Below, piece by piece: positions 25,929 through 34,767 of a DNA stretch of 64,000 nt (its first letter is position 1; every line of letters starts with the position of its first letter). The notes beneath the pieces were generated by a model. The model was not told the DNA's origin. It ran no database searches and saw only the letters and a program-made list of their open reading frames with translations. Source of the stretch: Exiguobacterium sp. s146 (lineage in GTDB: Bacteria; Bacillota; Bacilli; Exiguobacteriales; Exiguobacteriaceae). The position numbers and the translations under genes are program-made. The DNA lies in the NCBI RefSeq assembly GCF_018618415.1, contig NZ_JACSMA010000006.1, forward strand, positions 1 through 64,000, read 5' to 3'.

Positions 25929-27725
25929 TTATTCGACCGTCACCGATTTCGCCAAGTTGCGCGGCTTATCGACGTCACAGCCACGCGCGAGCGCGGCATA
26001 ATACGCCATGAGTTGAACCGGTAGCACCGTGATGAGCGGCGCGAGAATCGGTTCGACGTGCGGCAGGATGAACTCGTCATTCTCATGCTCGACGCCTTGC
26101 ATCGAGATGATACATGCGTTCGCACCGCGGGCGACGACTTCTTTGACGTTGCCGCGGATGTTCAAGTTCGTCTTCGGTTGCGAGATGAGCGCGATGACCG
26201 GCGTACCATCTTCAATCAAGGCGATCGAGCCGTGTTTGAGTTCTCCGCCCGGATACCCTTCCGCTTGGATGTACGAAATCTCTTTTACCTTGAGCGCGCC
26301 TTCGAGACAGACCGACGCATCAAGTCCACGTCCGATGAAGAACGTGTTCGGTGTCGTCTTCAAGTAACGGTCCGCCAAATCTTCGAACAGCTCTTTTTGC
26401 GACATGATCGAGTCCATGATTGTCGCGACACGCGCGAGTTCTGGCATCAACTCGAACGGCAATTCTTTCCCGTTCGCGCGGGCGATGTCATAGGCGAGAA
26501 TCGCGAGCACGGCGATTTGGGCCGTGTATGCTTTCGTCGATGCGACTGCGATTTCTGGACCGGCATGGAGGAGCATCGTCTCGTTCGCTTCACGTGAGAG
26601 TGTCGAACCTGGTACGTTCGTCATCGTCAGTGCCTTATAGCCGCGCTTCTTCACTTCAACGAGGACGGCTCGGCTGTCGGCCGTCTCTCCAGACTGCGAC
26701 AAGAAGACGAAGAGCGGACGTGAACTTAAGAGCGGCATGTTGTAGCCGAATTCCGATGAGACGTGGACCTCGGTCGGGATGCCGGCAATCCGCTCAAGGA
26801 TGTCTTTTCCGACGAGCCCGGCGTTATAGCTCGTGCCACAGGCGACGATGTAGATGCGGTCGGCTTGCGAGACGAGCGAGCGCACGCCTTCCGTGAGTTC
26901 GATGTCACCGTTCTCGTTCTGGTAGTGCTGGATGATGTTGCGGATGACGGCCGGTTGCTCGTCCATCTCCTTCAACATGTAATGCGCGTACGTGCCCTTC
27001 TCGATGTCTGACGCATCGATCTCGGCCGTGTACGGCGCACGCTTGAGCACGTCTCTGTCGAGTGTCTTAATCGTCGCCGACTCGCGTGTCAAGATGACGA
27101 TCTCGCCGTCGTGGAGCTCGAGGTACTGGTCCGTCACCTGGAGCATCGCCATCGCGTCAGACGCCACGACATTGAACGTGCCGTCGCCGAGTCCGACGAG
27201 GAGTGGTGACTTGTTTTTGCCGATATAGAGGCGTTCTTTATCTTCCGAGTCGATCATCGCGATCGCGTACGAGCCGTGGAGCTCAGACAACGTCTTGCGG
27301 AACGCCGCCTCGACGTCGCCGAGTTCGACGAAGTTCTTCTCCATCAACTGGACGATGACTTCCGTGTCCGTCTCAGAGAGGAACGGCACATCAAGTGTCG
27401 CCTTGATCTGCTCGTCGTTCTCGATGACACCGTTGTGGACGAGCGTGAAGCGACCCGTCGTGCTCTGGTGCGGGTGGGCGTTCGGTACGCTCGGTACCCC
27501 GTGTGTCGCCCAACGTGTATGACCGATACCGATAGCCCCTTCCGCTTCGTCCGGTACGATGTCACGAAGTGCGGCAATCCGGCCGACTTCCTTGAACACA
27601 TGGACATCCTCACCGACGAGCGCGATGCCGGCCGAGTCATAGCCTCGATATTCGAGCTTCTCGAGCCCTTTCAATAAAATCTCTTTCGTTCCAACTTGAC
27701 CAATCATTCCTACAATTCCACACAT
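25929..27725 (-). CDS. glmS: glutamine-fructose-6-phosphate aminotransferase
   Basis: 598 residues. It makes glucosamine-6-phosphate for peptidoglycan. The N-terminal glutaminase domain starts MCGIVGMIG with catalytic Cys2, followed by [11 protein letters not shown]. Two SIS domains follow (about 285-425 and 455-590) with [12 protein letters not shown] and [15 protein letters not shown]. The C-terminus [13 protein letters not shown] is the family signature. The gene is controlled by a self-cleaving glmS ribozyme in its 5' leader. Confidence 0.97.
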   Translation of the reverse strand: MCGIVGMIGQVGTKEILLKGLEKLEYRGYDSAGIALVGEDVHVFKEVGRIAALRDIVPDEAEGAIGIGHTRWATHGVPSVPNAHPHQSTTGRFTLVHNGVIENDEQIKATLDVPFLSETDTEVIVQLMEKNFVELGDVEAAFRKTLSELHGSYAIAMIDSEDKERLYIGKNKSPLLVGLGDGTFNVVASDAMAMLQVTDQYLELHDGEIVILTRESATIKTLDRDVLKRAPYTAEIDASDIEKGTYAHYMLKEMDEQPAVIRNIIQHYQNENGDIELTEGVRSLVSQADRIYIVACGTSYNAGLVGKDILERIAGIPTEVHVSSEFGYNMPLLSSRPLFVFLSQSGETADSRAVLVEVKKRGYKALTMTNVPGSTLSREANETMLLHAGPEIAVASTKAYTAQIAVLAILAYDIARANGKELPFELMPELARVATIMDSIMSQKELFEDLADRYLKTTPNTFFIGRGLDASVCLEGALKVKEISYIQAEGYPGGELKHGSIALIEDGTPVIALISQPKTNLNIRGNVKEVVARGANACIISMQGVEHENDEFILPHVEPILAPLITVLPVQLMAYYAALARGCDVDKPRNLAKSVTVE

Positions 27726-27774
27726 ACAAAAATCTCCTCTATATTCGATTTCTCGAAAAAGGAAACGGGCTTTT

Positions 27775-27921
27775 TAGAGTGCTGTCAATGTGCTCTCGTT
27801 TGTCCGTCCGGTCACCCGAACGTTTTAAAAGAACACTTTTAGTCGTGACAGGCGACTAGAGAGCATCCGCCGAAATTTCGATCACCCTCGTCCTCGTCAA
27901 CTCCGCAGAGTTCTGGCGCTT
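27775..27921 (-). ncRNA. glmS ribozyme/riboswitch
   Basis: Minus strand begins AGCGCCAGAACT (cleavage just before the GCGCC), then GCGGAGTTGACGAGG, ATCGAAATTTCGGCGGATGC and a 3' P3-P4 segment ending near GCACATTGACAGCAC. These are the diagnostic conserved blocks of the GlcN6P-activated ribozyme. It lies about 50 nt before glmS. The exact 3' border is approximate. Confidence 0.93.
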
Positions 27922-28139
27922 TTGTTTCATATCCAGCCGTTTCTCCAGATACCCCTTCATGCTAGCGGTTCTAGATGTAAACGAATAGTGATTTTGTCAC
28001 AACGTGCTTCAATACTTTTTTACTGTTCATGTAAAAGTCACCACTTTCACTAAAAAGCTACTTTTTTTGAACAGGCTTGTCCCGGCGAGCTCGTTCGGGC
28101 ATGATGGAAGTATCTATTAGATGGAGTGGAGGAATGGCT
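27922..28139. other. intergenic region between glmS leader and the 111-aa membrane protein
   Basis: It holds the presumed glmS promoter on the minus strand (TTGTGA, 17 nt, TACATC) and on the plus strand a weak TTGTCC, 17 nt, CATGAT before the next gene. No further element is seen. Confidence 0.35.
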
Positions 28140-28475
28140 ATGAATATCGTCTTTCTCGTCATCGGCATCATCTTATCGACCGCATCGAAATGGCTACAAT
28201 TTGAAGGACAGAGTGAGATTGGGGATTTACTTGTGTTCCCCGCTGCTTCGTTTTTGGCGCTCGCGCTCATGTTCAGCTTCCCGTTCTTTAAAGAGTGGTG
28301 GGACGACCCATCGCTCCGTCCGAAAGCGTATCGCTTTGTCGGGTTGGCTACTGCAGGCGTGTTGTCCTTTCAACTGTTCGCCTGGCTCGTCTTTGGACAA
28401 GGGGAATGGCTCGGGGCGCTGTTTCTCGTTCCGTTCTTGGTTTGTCTCTACTTCGTCATCCGTACGTTCAAATAA
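28140..28475 (+). CDS. small four-TM membrane protein, unknown
   Basis: 111 residues with four hydrophobic segments (about 2-19, 31-46, 62-82, 90-108) and the linker FKEWWDDPSLRPKAYR. Not recognised. GGAGG lies 7 nt before the ATG at 28140; a second ATG six bases earlier (28134) is too close to the RBS. It ends in a bidirectional terminator shared with the nuclease gene. Confidence 0.65.
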   Translation: MNIVFLVIGIILSTASKWLQFEGQSEIGDLLVFPAASFLALALMFSFPFFKEWWDDPSLRPKAYRFVGLATAGVLSFQLFAWLVFGQGEWLGALFLVPFLVCLYFVIRTFK

Positions 28476-28476
28476 A

Positions 28477-28508
28477 ACAGGGGAAGCGCTCAAGCGCTCC
28501 CCCGTTTT
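28477..28508. terminator. bidirectional terminator
   Basis: GGGGAAGCGCT / AGCGCTCCCC with A run left and TTTTT right, between the 111-aa gene and the EEP nuclease gene. Confidence 0.8.
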
Positions 28509-29257
28509 TATGTGATGTCGAAGTCGACGAAAAACCCATAGTGATCACTCGGCAACACGTCAGTGACGGACGTCTTGCCAAACATGTCCACGTTTGAGAT
28601 GAGCGGGACATCTTCGACACAACGCAACAATATCCAATCATAGCGCGCTGGTTGTTTCAGCAAGGCATCCTGCTTCAAATACGGGTTATGTACATAGTCC
28701 AGTGTCGGCTCATCCCCACCACGATGACACGTAGCGACATCGATCCAACGATACTCAGTCAAGTAACGATGAATCTTCGAACGTGGGTCGTCATTGAAGT
28801 CCCCGCATAACAGTTCGTAGCGTACTCCTTCCCCGATCCATTCGCGAACCGCCTGGATTTGCGCCTCCCGGATGTCCGGCGACCGCCAATTCAGATGGAC
28901 GTTCGTCAACCCGAACGCGTGCTCTTCCACTTGAAACGTCACCCGCATCGCACAGTAGTTCGCTTCTTCGACATCGTGGTGCCAAATCGCATCATGCGTA
29001 TCGAGCGGAATGTTGCTTAAGATTGCGAGTCCTTCATCGGGTGAGTCCGGATAGGCGAGAAACACGCAATTTCGATAACCCGTCTCGTTGGCGATCTGCT
29101 TGGCTACACTGATGCCTCGCTCCCCGTCCATATAGGTTTTGACTTCTTGAAGCGCTAGCACATCGGCGTCAATCGCCTTCACCGTCGCACAGATCGATGC
29201 AATCCGCTCGGACCAACATGTCGGATTGTTCCAGATGTTGAACGTGGCAATCCTCAT
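28508..29257 (-). CDS. endonuclease/exonuclease/phosphatase family protein
   Basis: 249 residues. EEP-fold motifs are visible: MRIATFNIWNN, DVLALQEVKT (metal Glu), TNVHLNWRS, LLCGDFNDDPRS, and the final LPSDHYGFFVDF (catalytic His). The family includes DNA repair exonucleases and phospholipid phosphatases; the substrate cannot be predicted. It overlaps the upstream P-loop kinase gene by 4 nt. Confidence 0.88.
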   Translation of the reverse strand: MRIATFNIWNNPTCWSERIASICATVKAIDADVLALQEVKTYMDGERGISVAKQIANETGYRNCVFLAYPDSPDEGLAILSNIPLDTHDAIWHHDVEEANYCAMRVTFQVEEHAFGLTNVHLNWRSPDIREAQIQAVREWIGEGVRYELLCGDFNDDPRSKIHRYLTEYRWIDVATCHRGGDEPTLDYVHNPYLKQDALLKQPARYDWILLRCVEDVPLISNVDMFGKTSVTDVLPSDHYGFFVDFDIT

Positions 29258-29799
29258 GCTCGTTCCCCTTCTCTGCTCTCACGCCGCAATAAAAACTGTT
29301 CGCTTTCTTGAAACTGTCGAATCGTCCGGTTCAACTCACCGCCCGTGTTGTCTACATAGTAGCGGTCCGGTGCACCCGAGCTTAAAAACTCGTTCCGTAA
29401 TATGATGACCCGCTCCCCCATCTGTGAATCCGCCGGTCGGTGCTGATCGCGTTGGACGTGAACGTCTTGATCCGCCCATAAGATGACGTAGCGCACCTCG
29501 ATGCCTTGCTCGATCCAGTGCGCCGTGTAGCGCTGCACGTCTTTCCAAAAAGCGACCCAATCCACGACGACGTCATAACCGGCCTCCACAAAGTTCTCGG
29601 TCAAGGCGACGATGTTTCTCCACACCAGGTCGTTCGCTTGCTCTGACTCCCACGGTCTTTCACGACCCGAGACCGCCATATGACTGATGTCGTCACCCGA
29701 CACGTAGGCACTTTTCTTCATATCTTGAGCGAGCCGTCGCGCCGTTGTCGACTTTCCGACGCCAGCAGGTCCCGATATAATCCATACTTTTCTTGCCAT
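29254..29799 (-). CDS. P-loop kinase-like AAA family ATPase
   Basis: 181 residues. Walker A is IISGPAGVGKSTTARRLA. DDISHM and the later DVVVDWVAFWKD fit small-molecule kinase or zeta-toxin-like P-loop enzymes. The ATG at 29799 follows GGGGAAG; an extended frame to 29940 would overlap the upstream gene and is rejected. Its stop overlaps the nuclease start (ATGA), so the pair is co-expressed, suggesting a nucleotide or sugar-phosphate salvage/detoxification pair (inference). Confidence 0.8.
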   Translation of the reverse strand: MARKVWIISGPAGVGKSTTARRLAQDMKKSAYVSGDDISHMAVSGRERPWESEQANDLVWRNIVALTENFVEAGYDVVVDWVAFWKDVQRYTAHWIEQGIEVRYVILWADQDVHVQRDQHRPADSQMGERVIILRNEFLSSGAPDRYYVDNTGGELNRTIRQFQESEQFLLRRESREGERA

Positions 29800-29833
29800 C
29801 CGTACTTCCCCTTTCATATAGAAGAGGAAGCCC

Positions 29834-30304
29834 CTAAGCGCTCCCCCACTTTTGTTCTTCTTGCAATTCGGCTTCCGTGACATAATTGTCATCGAGTTGA
29901 ACCATGTGCCGCTCGTACAGACGATGCTCGAGAATAGCAAGTACGTAAGCTCCTAGCCCAATCAAAGCGAACGTTTGAAGTGAAATCAAATCCGTGAACA
30001 ATGCGTAAACCCACACTAGGAAGAATGGTAGCGTCACAAGCCCAAAGATGGAGTTGAGATGGATGAGCCGCTTTGCTGCTTCCGACTTTAAAAACTGCTT
30101 TTTGATGTTCTCACGTAGCCACATCTTGCGAAAATCGGGCAGCCCCGCCGCGACGCTGAGAAATATGACTGTCATTGGTGATAGCCAATTGTATTCTAAT
30201 GAGAAAAAGAGAAGCGCGGCCAACACTGCTGACAAGAATACTTGTGTGGAATGCTTTCTCTGGTCGAACGCCGTCAATTCACGCATTTGGCTCCGTTTAT
30301 CCAT
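29834..30304 (-). CDS. small four-TM membrane protein (EHV family), divergent member
   Basis: 156 residues; hydrophobic segments near 22-37, 42-54, 85-104 and 110-125. Loop KKQFLKSEAAKRLIHLNSIF and tail MVQLDDNYVTEAELQEEQK correspond to the FxxxxxxKxxxR loop and DPEHVTxxEL tail of better-conserved paralogues in this window. Last gene of a five-gene operon; AAGGAG precedes the ATG and the start overlaps the upstream stop by 8 nt. Function unknown. Confidence 0.75.
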   Translation of the reverse strand: MDKRSQMRELTAFDQRKHSTQVFLSAVLAALLFFSLEYNWLSPMTVIFLSVAAGLPDFRKMWLRENIKKQFLKSEAAKRLIHLNSIFGLVTLPFFLVWVYALFTDLISLQTFALIGLGAYVLAILEHRLYERHMVQLDDNYVTEAELQEEQKWGSA

Positions 30305-30806
30305 GACTTTGCTCCTTCTCGATGTCGCGGGCTTCGCGAATCAGTTTTAAATCTTCTCCCGTCAAATAATGACCGTCATGCTTTTGGATGATGCGGTCGA
30401 GCCATCTGCCGAAAAAGGCAGCTCCCCAAAAAAAGGCTTGCGACAACAAGAACGCCTGGAACGTCTGCGGTTGTGTCGTATCATAGAATACGACGATCCC
30501 GTAATATCCGATCGCACTAAACCCAATCAAATAAATCGTGAACCGCAGCGTGAGCAGCTTTCGTGCTGTTTCGTTTTTCACGAACCGAAGCCACATGAGG
30601 AATCGAGTCGTTTCGATGCTGAGCAACATAGCAAAAATCGCTACTAAGAACACTAGGAAAAACGAATCGGGCATGTCCCAGTACGATGCGTAAACGAGCA
30701 TCCCAACGATTGCAGAGACAACGAAGACACCAAAGCCCCAACCGGTCCACTTTTCAAATCGAAGGATCGTATCAATTTGTTGTTTTGATTGTGGTGACAG
30801 TTCCAT
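30297..30806 (-). CDS. small four-TM membrane protein (EHV family), divergent member
   Basis: 169 residues; TM near 21-43, 50-65, 90-108 and 119-135. Central loop MWLRFVKNETARKLLTLRF and tail IIQKHDGHYLTGEDLKLIRE align by position with the family. Starts directly after the stop of its upstream neighbour and overlaps the next gene; fourth in the operon. Confidence 0.75.
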   Translation of the reverse strand: MELSPQSKQQIDTILRFEKWTGWGFGVFVVSAIVGMLVYASYWDMPDSFFLVFLVAIFAMLLSIETTRFLMWLRFVKNETARKLLTLRFTIYLIGFSAIGYYGIVVFYDTTQPQTFQAFLLSQAFFWGAAFFGRWLDRIIQKHDGHYLTGEDLKLIREARDIEKEQSHG

Positions 30807-31250
30807 TCAACTCATCCTCTCGATGACTTCATCATATGTCGGTATATCGGGATCATATTGTTTCAATTGACGCGCAATGATGCGGGAACGATATTTTTCA
30901 GTCAAGCCCCAAACCCCAAATAGAAATCCAATTCCAAATCCAAGCGACTCCGTTGTGAGCAAGGTCGTCATGAACGTACCCATCAGTATTGCGCTAATCC
31001 ACGTGTCCGCGTATTCGACTTGCAACCACCGTAAGCTTTTCGGATGCGTCGAGAAGTGCCGAAGGAGGCGGTATTGTGTATGCCCCATGAAAATCAGAAA
31101 CAGCGCCACGGACCACATTAAAGGAATCAACAACATCTTTTCGAATAGAAGGGCCACAATCGTAAATAGGATATAGAGGACTAGTACTGGTACACCGATT
31201 CGTCGGATTCGCTTCACCCATCGGACTTCTTGTTGAATCTGATTCTCCAT
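30807..31250 (-). CDS. small four-TM membrane protein (EHV family)
   Basis: 147 residues; TM near 16-33, 36-52, 88-106 and 108-122. Loop YRLLRHFSTHPKSLRWLQVE and tail ARQLKQYDPDIPTYDEVIER are the family positions with DPDIPT replacing DPEHVT. Third gene of the operon, 4 nt after its neighbour; GAGGGGG before the ATG. Confidence 0.78.
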   Translation of the reverse strand: MENQIQQEVRWVKRIRRIGVPVLVLYILFTIVALLFEKMLLIPLMWSVALFLIFMGHTQYRLLRHFSTHPKSLRWLQVEYADTWISAILMGTFMTTLLTTESLGFGIGFLFGVWGLTEKYRSRIIARQLKQYDPDIPTYDEVIERMS

Positions 31251-31254
31251 CCGC

Positions 31255-31686
31255 TCACCCCCTCAGCTGTTCATATGTAGGACGCCACACATCCTCTTCT
31301 TTCATCCGCTTCTCGATTCGCATCGTCAGCCATCCGGCCACGCCCACAATCAGAACTCCACCGATATATGCTGTATTCGACTCTAGCAGCTTCTCCCCAT
31401 TGATGGCGATAAAAAAGGCGACCGTATTCAAGCAGTCACTTCCGATTTGTCGGCGATAGAGATGTGACAATTGCGGATTCAACGTCCGCCGCATCCGGTA
31501 ACGCTTGACGTACATCACATTGATGGGGACGAGCATAAGCCCCGTATAAACGATGCCCCAATCCAAACTGTCCGTCCATATCGTGACGGGAATCACGATG
31601 ACGAGAAACACGCCTAAAATCCCAAAAATCAGTTGGTGGAATGCGCGAAACCAGGCGCGCTCCGCCTCTACTCGACGATTCTTCAT
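31255..31686 (-). CDS. small four-TM membrane protein (EHV family)
   Basis: 143 residues; TM near 16-33, 39-55, 84-100 and 105-120. Loop YRMRRTLNPQLSHLYRRQIG closely parallels that of the next gene upstream. The tail EKRMKEEDVWRPTYEQLRG is degenerate. ATGA overlap with the upstream gene. Function unknown. Confidence 0.78.
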   Translation of the reverse strand: MKNRRVEAERAWFRAFHQLIFGILGVFLVIVIPVTIWTDSLDWGIVYTGLMLVPINVMYVKRYRMRRTLNPQLSHLYRRQIGSDCLNTVAFFIAINGEKLLESNTAYIGGVLIVGVAGWLTMRIEKRMKEEDVWRPTYEQLRG

Positions 31687-32126
31687 TTCACTTCCTCCAA
31701 CTCAAGGGCGCGTAACATCGGGTCATGAGCCTGTAGCGCCCGGTTCAAACGACGCGACACGACCTCGGCAATCACTCCCCAGATAACGACGGCGAACGCC
31801 CAATAGAGGTTGTCTCGACTAAAGATCAAGAGACCGCCGACCATGATAATAAGTACGCTCGTGTTCACGATGTCGTATCCTAACTGCCAGCGGAGCATCT
31901 TTTTAGCGACAGGATTGACCAGAAACGACCGTCTCATCCGATATTTCGCCACGTCCGAGACGAGCAGGGCGATTCCGACGAGACCGAGCGGGACAGTCAT
32001 CCACGTCGTCTGTCCAACGAACATCAACGCGAACGTCAGGATGACCACCACCAATAAGACGTACCCGATGCGTGTATGCCGTTGCTTCCATTCTCGTTCC
32101 CGTTCCATTCGAACTGATTGTGCCAT
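31683..32126 (-). CDS. small four-TM membrane protein (EHV family)
   Basis: 147 residues, first gene of the five-gene operon, with AGGAGG upstream. TM near 18-35, 40-55, 83-100 and 105-121; loop YRMRRSFLVNPVAKKMLRWQ; tail LNRALQAHDPMLRALELEEVK. Charged N-terminal helix MEREREWKQRH as in other members. Function unknown. Confidence 0.78.
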   Translation of the reverse strand: MAQSVRMEREREWKQRHTRIGYVLLVVVILTFALMFVGQTTWMTVPLGLVGIALLVSDVAKYRMRRSFLVNPVAKKMLRWQLGYDIVNTSVLIIMVGGLLIFSRDNLYWAFAVVIWGVIAEVVSRRLNRALQAHDPMLRALELEEVK

Positions 32127-32325
32127 ATCCTTCTCCTCCTCAACTCTTCTCCTTTTCTATACGAAACCCTTTCAAATTTGTTTCGCCATTTTCAAGGATT
32201 CTCTTCACAATCGTTCGACGTTTTTCAACAAATGCCGAAGGATTGTCGTCCATCAATCTATAATTTCTGATATACTGATGGCGTATTCATACCTACAAAT
32301 TTTGTTGCGAAAGGTGCAGAAAATC

Positions 32326-33036
32326 ATGGGTCCAAAGTATAAGCAAGTCGCTGAACAGATTGAGACGGATATTATGAATCACGTCTATCAACATACGAAC
32401 AAGCTCCTCACCGAGGAGGAATACGCCACGAAATACGGCGTCAGCCGCAACACGATCCGAAAAGCGATCGAGATTCTTGTCAATAAAGGCTACGTCTATC
32501 AAGTGCAAGGGAGCGGTGTCTTCGTCCGTGACCATTATATGAGCGATTATGTGAACCTCGAGAAGTTGCAAGGTCTCACGAGTGACTTCAGTGGACGGAA
32601 AGTCGAGACGTGCGTCCTAGATTTCGAATTGACGACAGCGAACGATGAAGTGGCCGAGCGGATGAAGTGTGATATCGGCACACCTGTCTATTACGTCAAA
32701 CGCCTTCGTCTCGTCGATGACCATCCGTTCTCGGTCGAGGATTCGTATTTCCGGAAAGACCTTGTCGTCTATCTCGATCGGAACATCACCGAGAAGTCGA
32801 TTTACAACTACTTCCGCAACGACCAAAAACTCGCCATTGGTTTCGCCGATCGTGTCATTTACGCCGACTTTTTGAACGCAGAAGATGCCAAACTACTCGG
32901 GTTGAACGAAAACGATCCGGCCCTCCTCGTCGACAACACCGTCTATTTGACGAACGGTCAAATCTTCGACGTATCGCGCTCGACACATCATTTCCGCCAT
33001 GTGAAGATGCTCAAAGTCTCAAACATCAAGTCCTAA
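32326..33036 (+). CDS. GntR/UTRA-family transcriptional regulator
   Basis: 236 residues. The winged HTH occupies about 4-68 (LLTEEEYATKYGVSRNTIRK, NKGYVYQVQGSGVFV); the UTRA effector domain follows (YYVKRLRLVDDHPFSVEDSY, LLVDNTVYLTNGQIFDVSRS). This HutC-type subfamily senses sugar phosphates and often controls adjacent PTS genes. Here the neighbour downstream is a broken cellobiose-type PTS gene, its likely original target. The ATG at 32326 follows GAAAGGTG; the longer open frame upstream is rejected as it lies in the promoter region. Confidence 0.88.
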   Translation: MGPKYKQVAEQIETDIMNHVYQHTNKLLTEEEYATKYGVSRNTIRKAIEILVNKGYVYQVQGSGVFVRDHYMSDYVNLEKLQGLTSDFSGRKVETCVLDFELTTANDEVAERMKCDIGTPVYYVKRLRLVDDHPFSVEDSYFRKDLVVYLDRNITEKSIYNYFRNDQKLAIGFADRVIYADFLNAEDAKLLGLNENDPALLVDNTVYLTNGQIFDVSRSTHHFRHVKMLKVSNIKS

Positions 33037-33074
33037 ACGCGCTCGAGAGATTGTTCTCGTGTGCGTTTTTTTAT
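33037..33074 (+). terminator. terminator of the GntR gene
   Basis: AACGC-GCTCGAGA loop TCTCG-TGTGCGTT followed by TTTTT; imperfect stem. Confidence 0.6.
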
Positions 33075-33187
33075 GTTCGCATTTCGGGCAAAAGAAAGGG
33101 TTTATATGTAAGCGGTATCGTACTACTATCATCTTGTAGAATTTATACCTATGAATTTTGGTTATCCGTACAAAAAGGAGAGATAAT

Positions 33188-34048
33188 ATGGTTTCTGAAA
33201 CAATTGAAATTACTCCCGAAGATATCTTCGGTTTAATCGTCCTTTCAGGCGACGCGAAAGCAAGCTACCATCATGCGATGCTGTTGATGCAAGAAGGCAA
33301 AGCAGAAGAAGCGGCTGAAGCGGTCAAAGCTGCTGACGCGACATTAAAAGAAGCACACGCCATCCAGACGAAATTCGTCACACTCGAGGCACAAGGGAAA
33401 ACGGCTACGGTCGGAGTCCTCATGGTGCTCATGTCAGTCATGTGGTGGTGTGGAATTCACGGTACTGCCATCCTCAGGGGGATTATGGGACCACTCCTTA
33501 CAGCAAACGCGCTTTAAAACCAAGTGCTCATCGATGCGGGTGAAACACTCGTGGCCGGTGAGAACGCGAAAATCGTTACCATCCAATTCCTCGATTTCTT
33601 CACGAAGTTCGGTGGATCAGGAATCACAATCGGTTTCATCATCGCGACACTCATCGTCGCCCGTTCGGCTCACTTGAAGCAACTCGGTAAGCTCTCGCTT
33701 GCACCAAGTCTCTTCAACATCAACGAGCCGGTCATCTTCGGGATGCCGATTGTGTTCAACCCGATCATGTTCGTACCGTTCGTCATCGTTCCTGCCATCG
33801 CATCGTTCATGGTGTACTTCTCAATCCTTTGGGGCTGAGTCGACCCGTTCAACGCGCTTCAAGTGCCATGGACGACACCACCGATTATCTCTGGTTTCTT
33901 AATCGGCGGATGGCGTGCAGCGCTCTTGGAGATCGTGACAATCGCGATGGCCGTTGCCGTCTACCTCCCGTTCGTTCGCATGCAAGACCGCGTCTCGTAC
34001 GGTGAAGAATTGAAAGCACAAGAAGACGAAGACAAAGCGTCAGCCTAA
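33188..34048 (+). pseudogene. broken lactose/cellobiose-type PTS gene, EIIA joined to EIIC, two stops
   Basis: One frame of 287 codons interrupted by TAA at 33515-33517 and TGA at 33836-33838. Codons 1-75 are the start of a lactose/cellobiose EIIA (EDIFGLIVLSGDAKASYHHA, AADATLKEAHAIQTKFV) but lack its C-terminal active-site part. It runs directly into the second half of a cellobiose EIIC (VMWWCGIHGTAILRGIMGPL, LFNINEPVIFGMPIVFNPIM, VPWTTPPIISGFLIGGWRAA). An internal deletion therefore fused two genes, then two nonsense changes followed. The RBS AAAAAGGAG is intact. It cannot encode a working PTS. Confidence 0.85.
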
Positions 34049-34058
34049 GCAAATAACG

Positions 34059-34090
34059 ACAGCCCTTCTCAGCGATGAGAAGGGCTGTTA
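34059..34090 (+). terminator. hairpin after the PTS pseudogene
   Basis: ACAGCCCTTCTCA loop TGAGAAGGGCTGT followed by TATATTT; strong stem, weak T tract. Confidence 0.65.
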
Positions 34091-34125
34091 TATTTAGGAA
34101 AATGAGTATGAGAGTTGGTACATAG

Positions 34126-34275
34126 ATGAAACGAAACTATACGGTTGCGTTCTGCTTACTGATGAGCGCCTCGTTCCTTGCCGGTATCGCCTTCGAATCT
34201 GTCATCCCGTTCGTGTTCGGAGTCGCCTTTCTGTTCGCAGCTGGCATTCAAGCCAGAAAAGAAATCATTCATTAA
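34126..34275 (+). CDS. 49-aa two-TM membrane protein, unknown
   Basis: 49 residues: MKRNYTVAFCLLMSASFLAG, a short polar turn, then FVFGVAFLFAAGIQ and a charged end RKEIIH. Two hydrophobic helices with positive ends. No strong RBS (GAGAGTTGG is distant), so moderate confidence; a terminator-like hairpin follows. Confidence 0.5.
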   Translation: MKRNYTVAFCLLMSASFLAGIAFESVIPFVFGVAFLFAAGIQARKEIIH

Positions 34276-34314
34276 CAAGCTGCCAGCCTATTCATAGCGC
34301 TGGCTGCTTTTTCG
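34276..34314. terminator. hairpin between the 49-aa gene and the WapI-like gene
   Basis: AGCTGCCAGC / GCTGGCTGCT with one T-T mismatch and TTTTT on the right. Confidence 0.55.
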
Positions 34315-34315
34315 G

Positions 34316-34765
34316 TTACAACTCTCGGATCGGGTATGCGTCGGCGATTGCCTGTAAACCTTCTAAAAAGCGCGCCACATGGTCCACAGACGTCCCAAAC
34401 GTGAACGCAAGCTCCTCAGACTCACCTTCAAGCGGATGCTCTAGATGGCCTCGTACGTCCACTTCGTCCCCATCCCCATCCCTTCTCGTCACCGTCAAGC
34501 TGACGAACGGTTCTGTCGGCTCAAACTCAACTTCGGATACGTCACCCGCTACGAATGACTCGAACACTCCTATGTAGTGAGCTACGAGCAGGCTGTCGAG
34601 CATGACGTCATCGAACGTGATGCGATGGTCCGGCATATGGAGCCCGACCCAATTTCGATGCCAGGCCGCGTCATGGACGTTGTCAGCGTCCGGATAGGCA
34701 TACGCGTAGCTCTCAATCGTCACATCACATGACTCGTCACGCGACATCAGTTTGGCGATAGCCAT
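34316..34765 (-). CDS. unknown soluble protein, possibly WapI-type immunity
   Basis: 149 residues, strongly acidic, no membrane segment. The layout (SYAYAYPDADNVHDAAWHRN, WVGLHMPDHRITFDDVML, HLEHPLEGESEELAFTFGTS) resembles proteins annotated as WapI-family immunity proteins; the match is from general pattern and is weak. It starts 2 nt after the upstream membrane-protein gene stop, so they form one transcript. An inner ATG seven codons in is an alternative start. Confidence 0.5.
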   Translation of the reverse strand: MAIAKLMSRDESCDVTIESYAYAYPDADNVHDAAWHRNWVGLHMPDHRITFDDVMLDSLLVAHYIGVFESFVAGDVSEVEFEPTEPFVSLTVTRRDGDGDEVDVRGHLEHPLEGESEELAFTFGTSVDHVARFLEGLQAIADAYPIREL

Positions 34766-34767
34766 CG

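Noticed and set aside
29800-29833. Imperfect hairpin between the EHV operon and the P-loop kinase gene as a terminator
   Set aside because: No T tract follows on the minus strand; it may only be a degenerate remnant, and readthrough into the kinase gene is possible.
31810-32325. Long upstream extension of the GntR reading frame
   Set aside because: It lies antisense to the membrane-protein operon and through the promoter; the HTH begins at 32326 with a proper RBS.
33515-33838. In-frame TAA and TGA as possible recoding (selenocysteine or readthrough)
   Set aside because: Two different stops in a gene already damaged by an internal EIIA-EIIC deletion, with no SECIS-like hairpin seen; decay is simpler.
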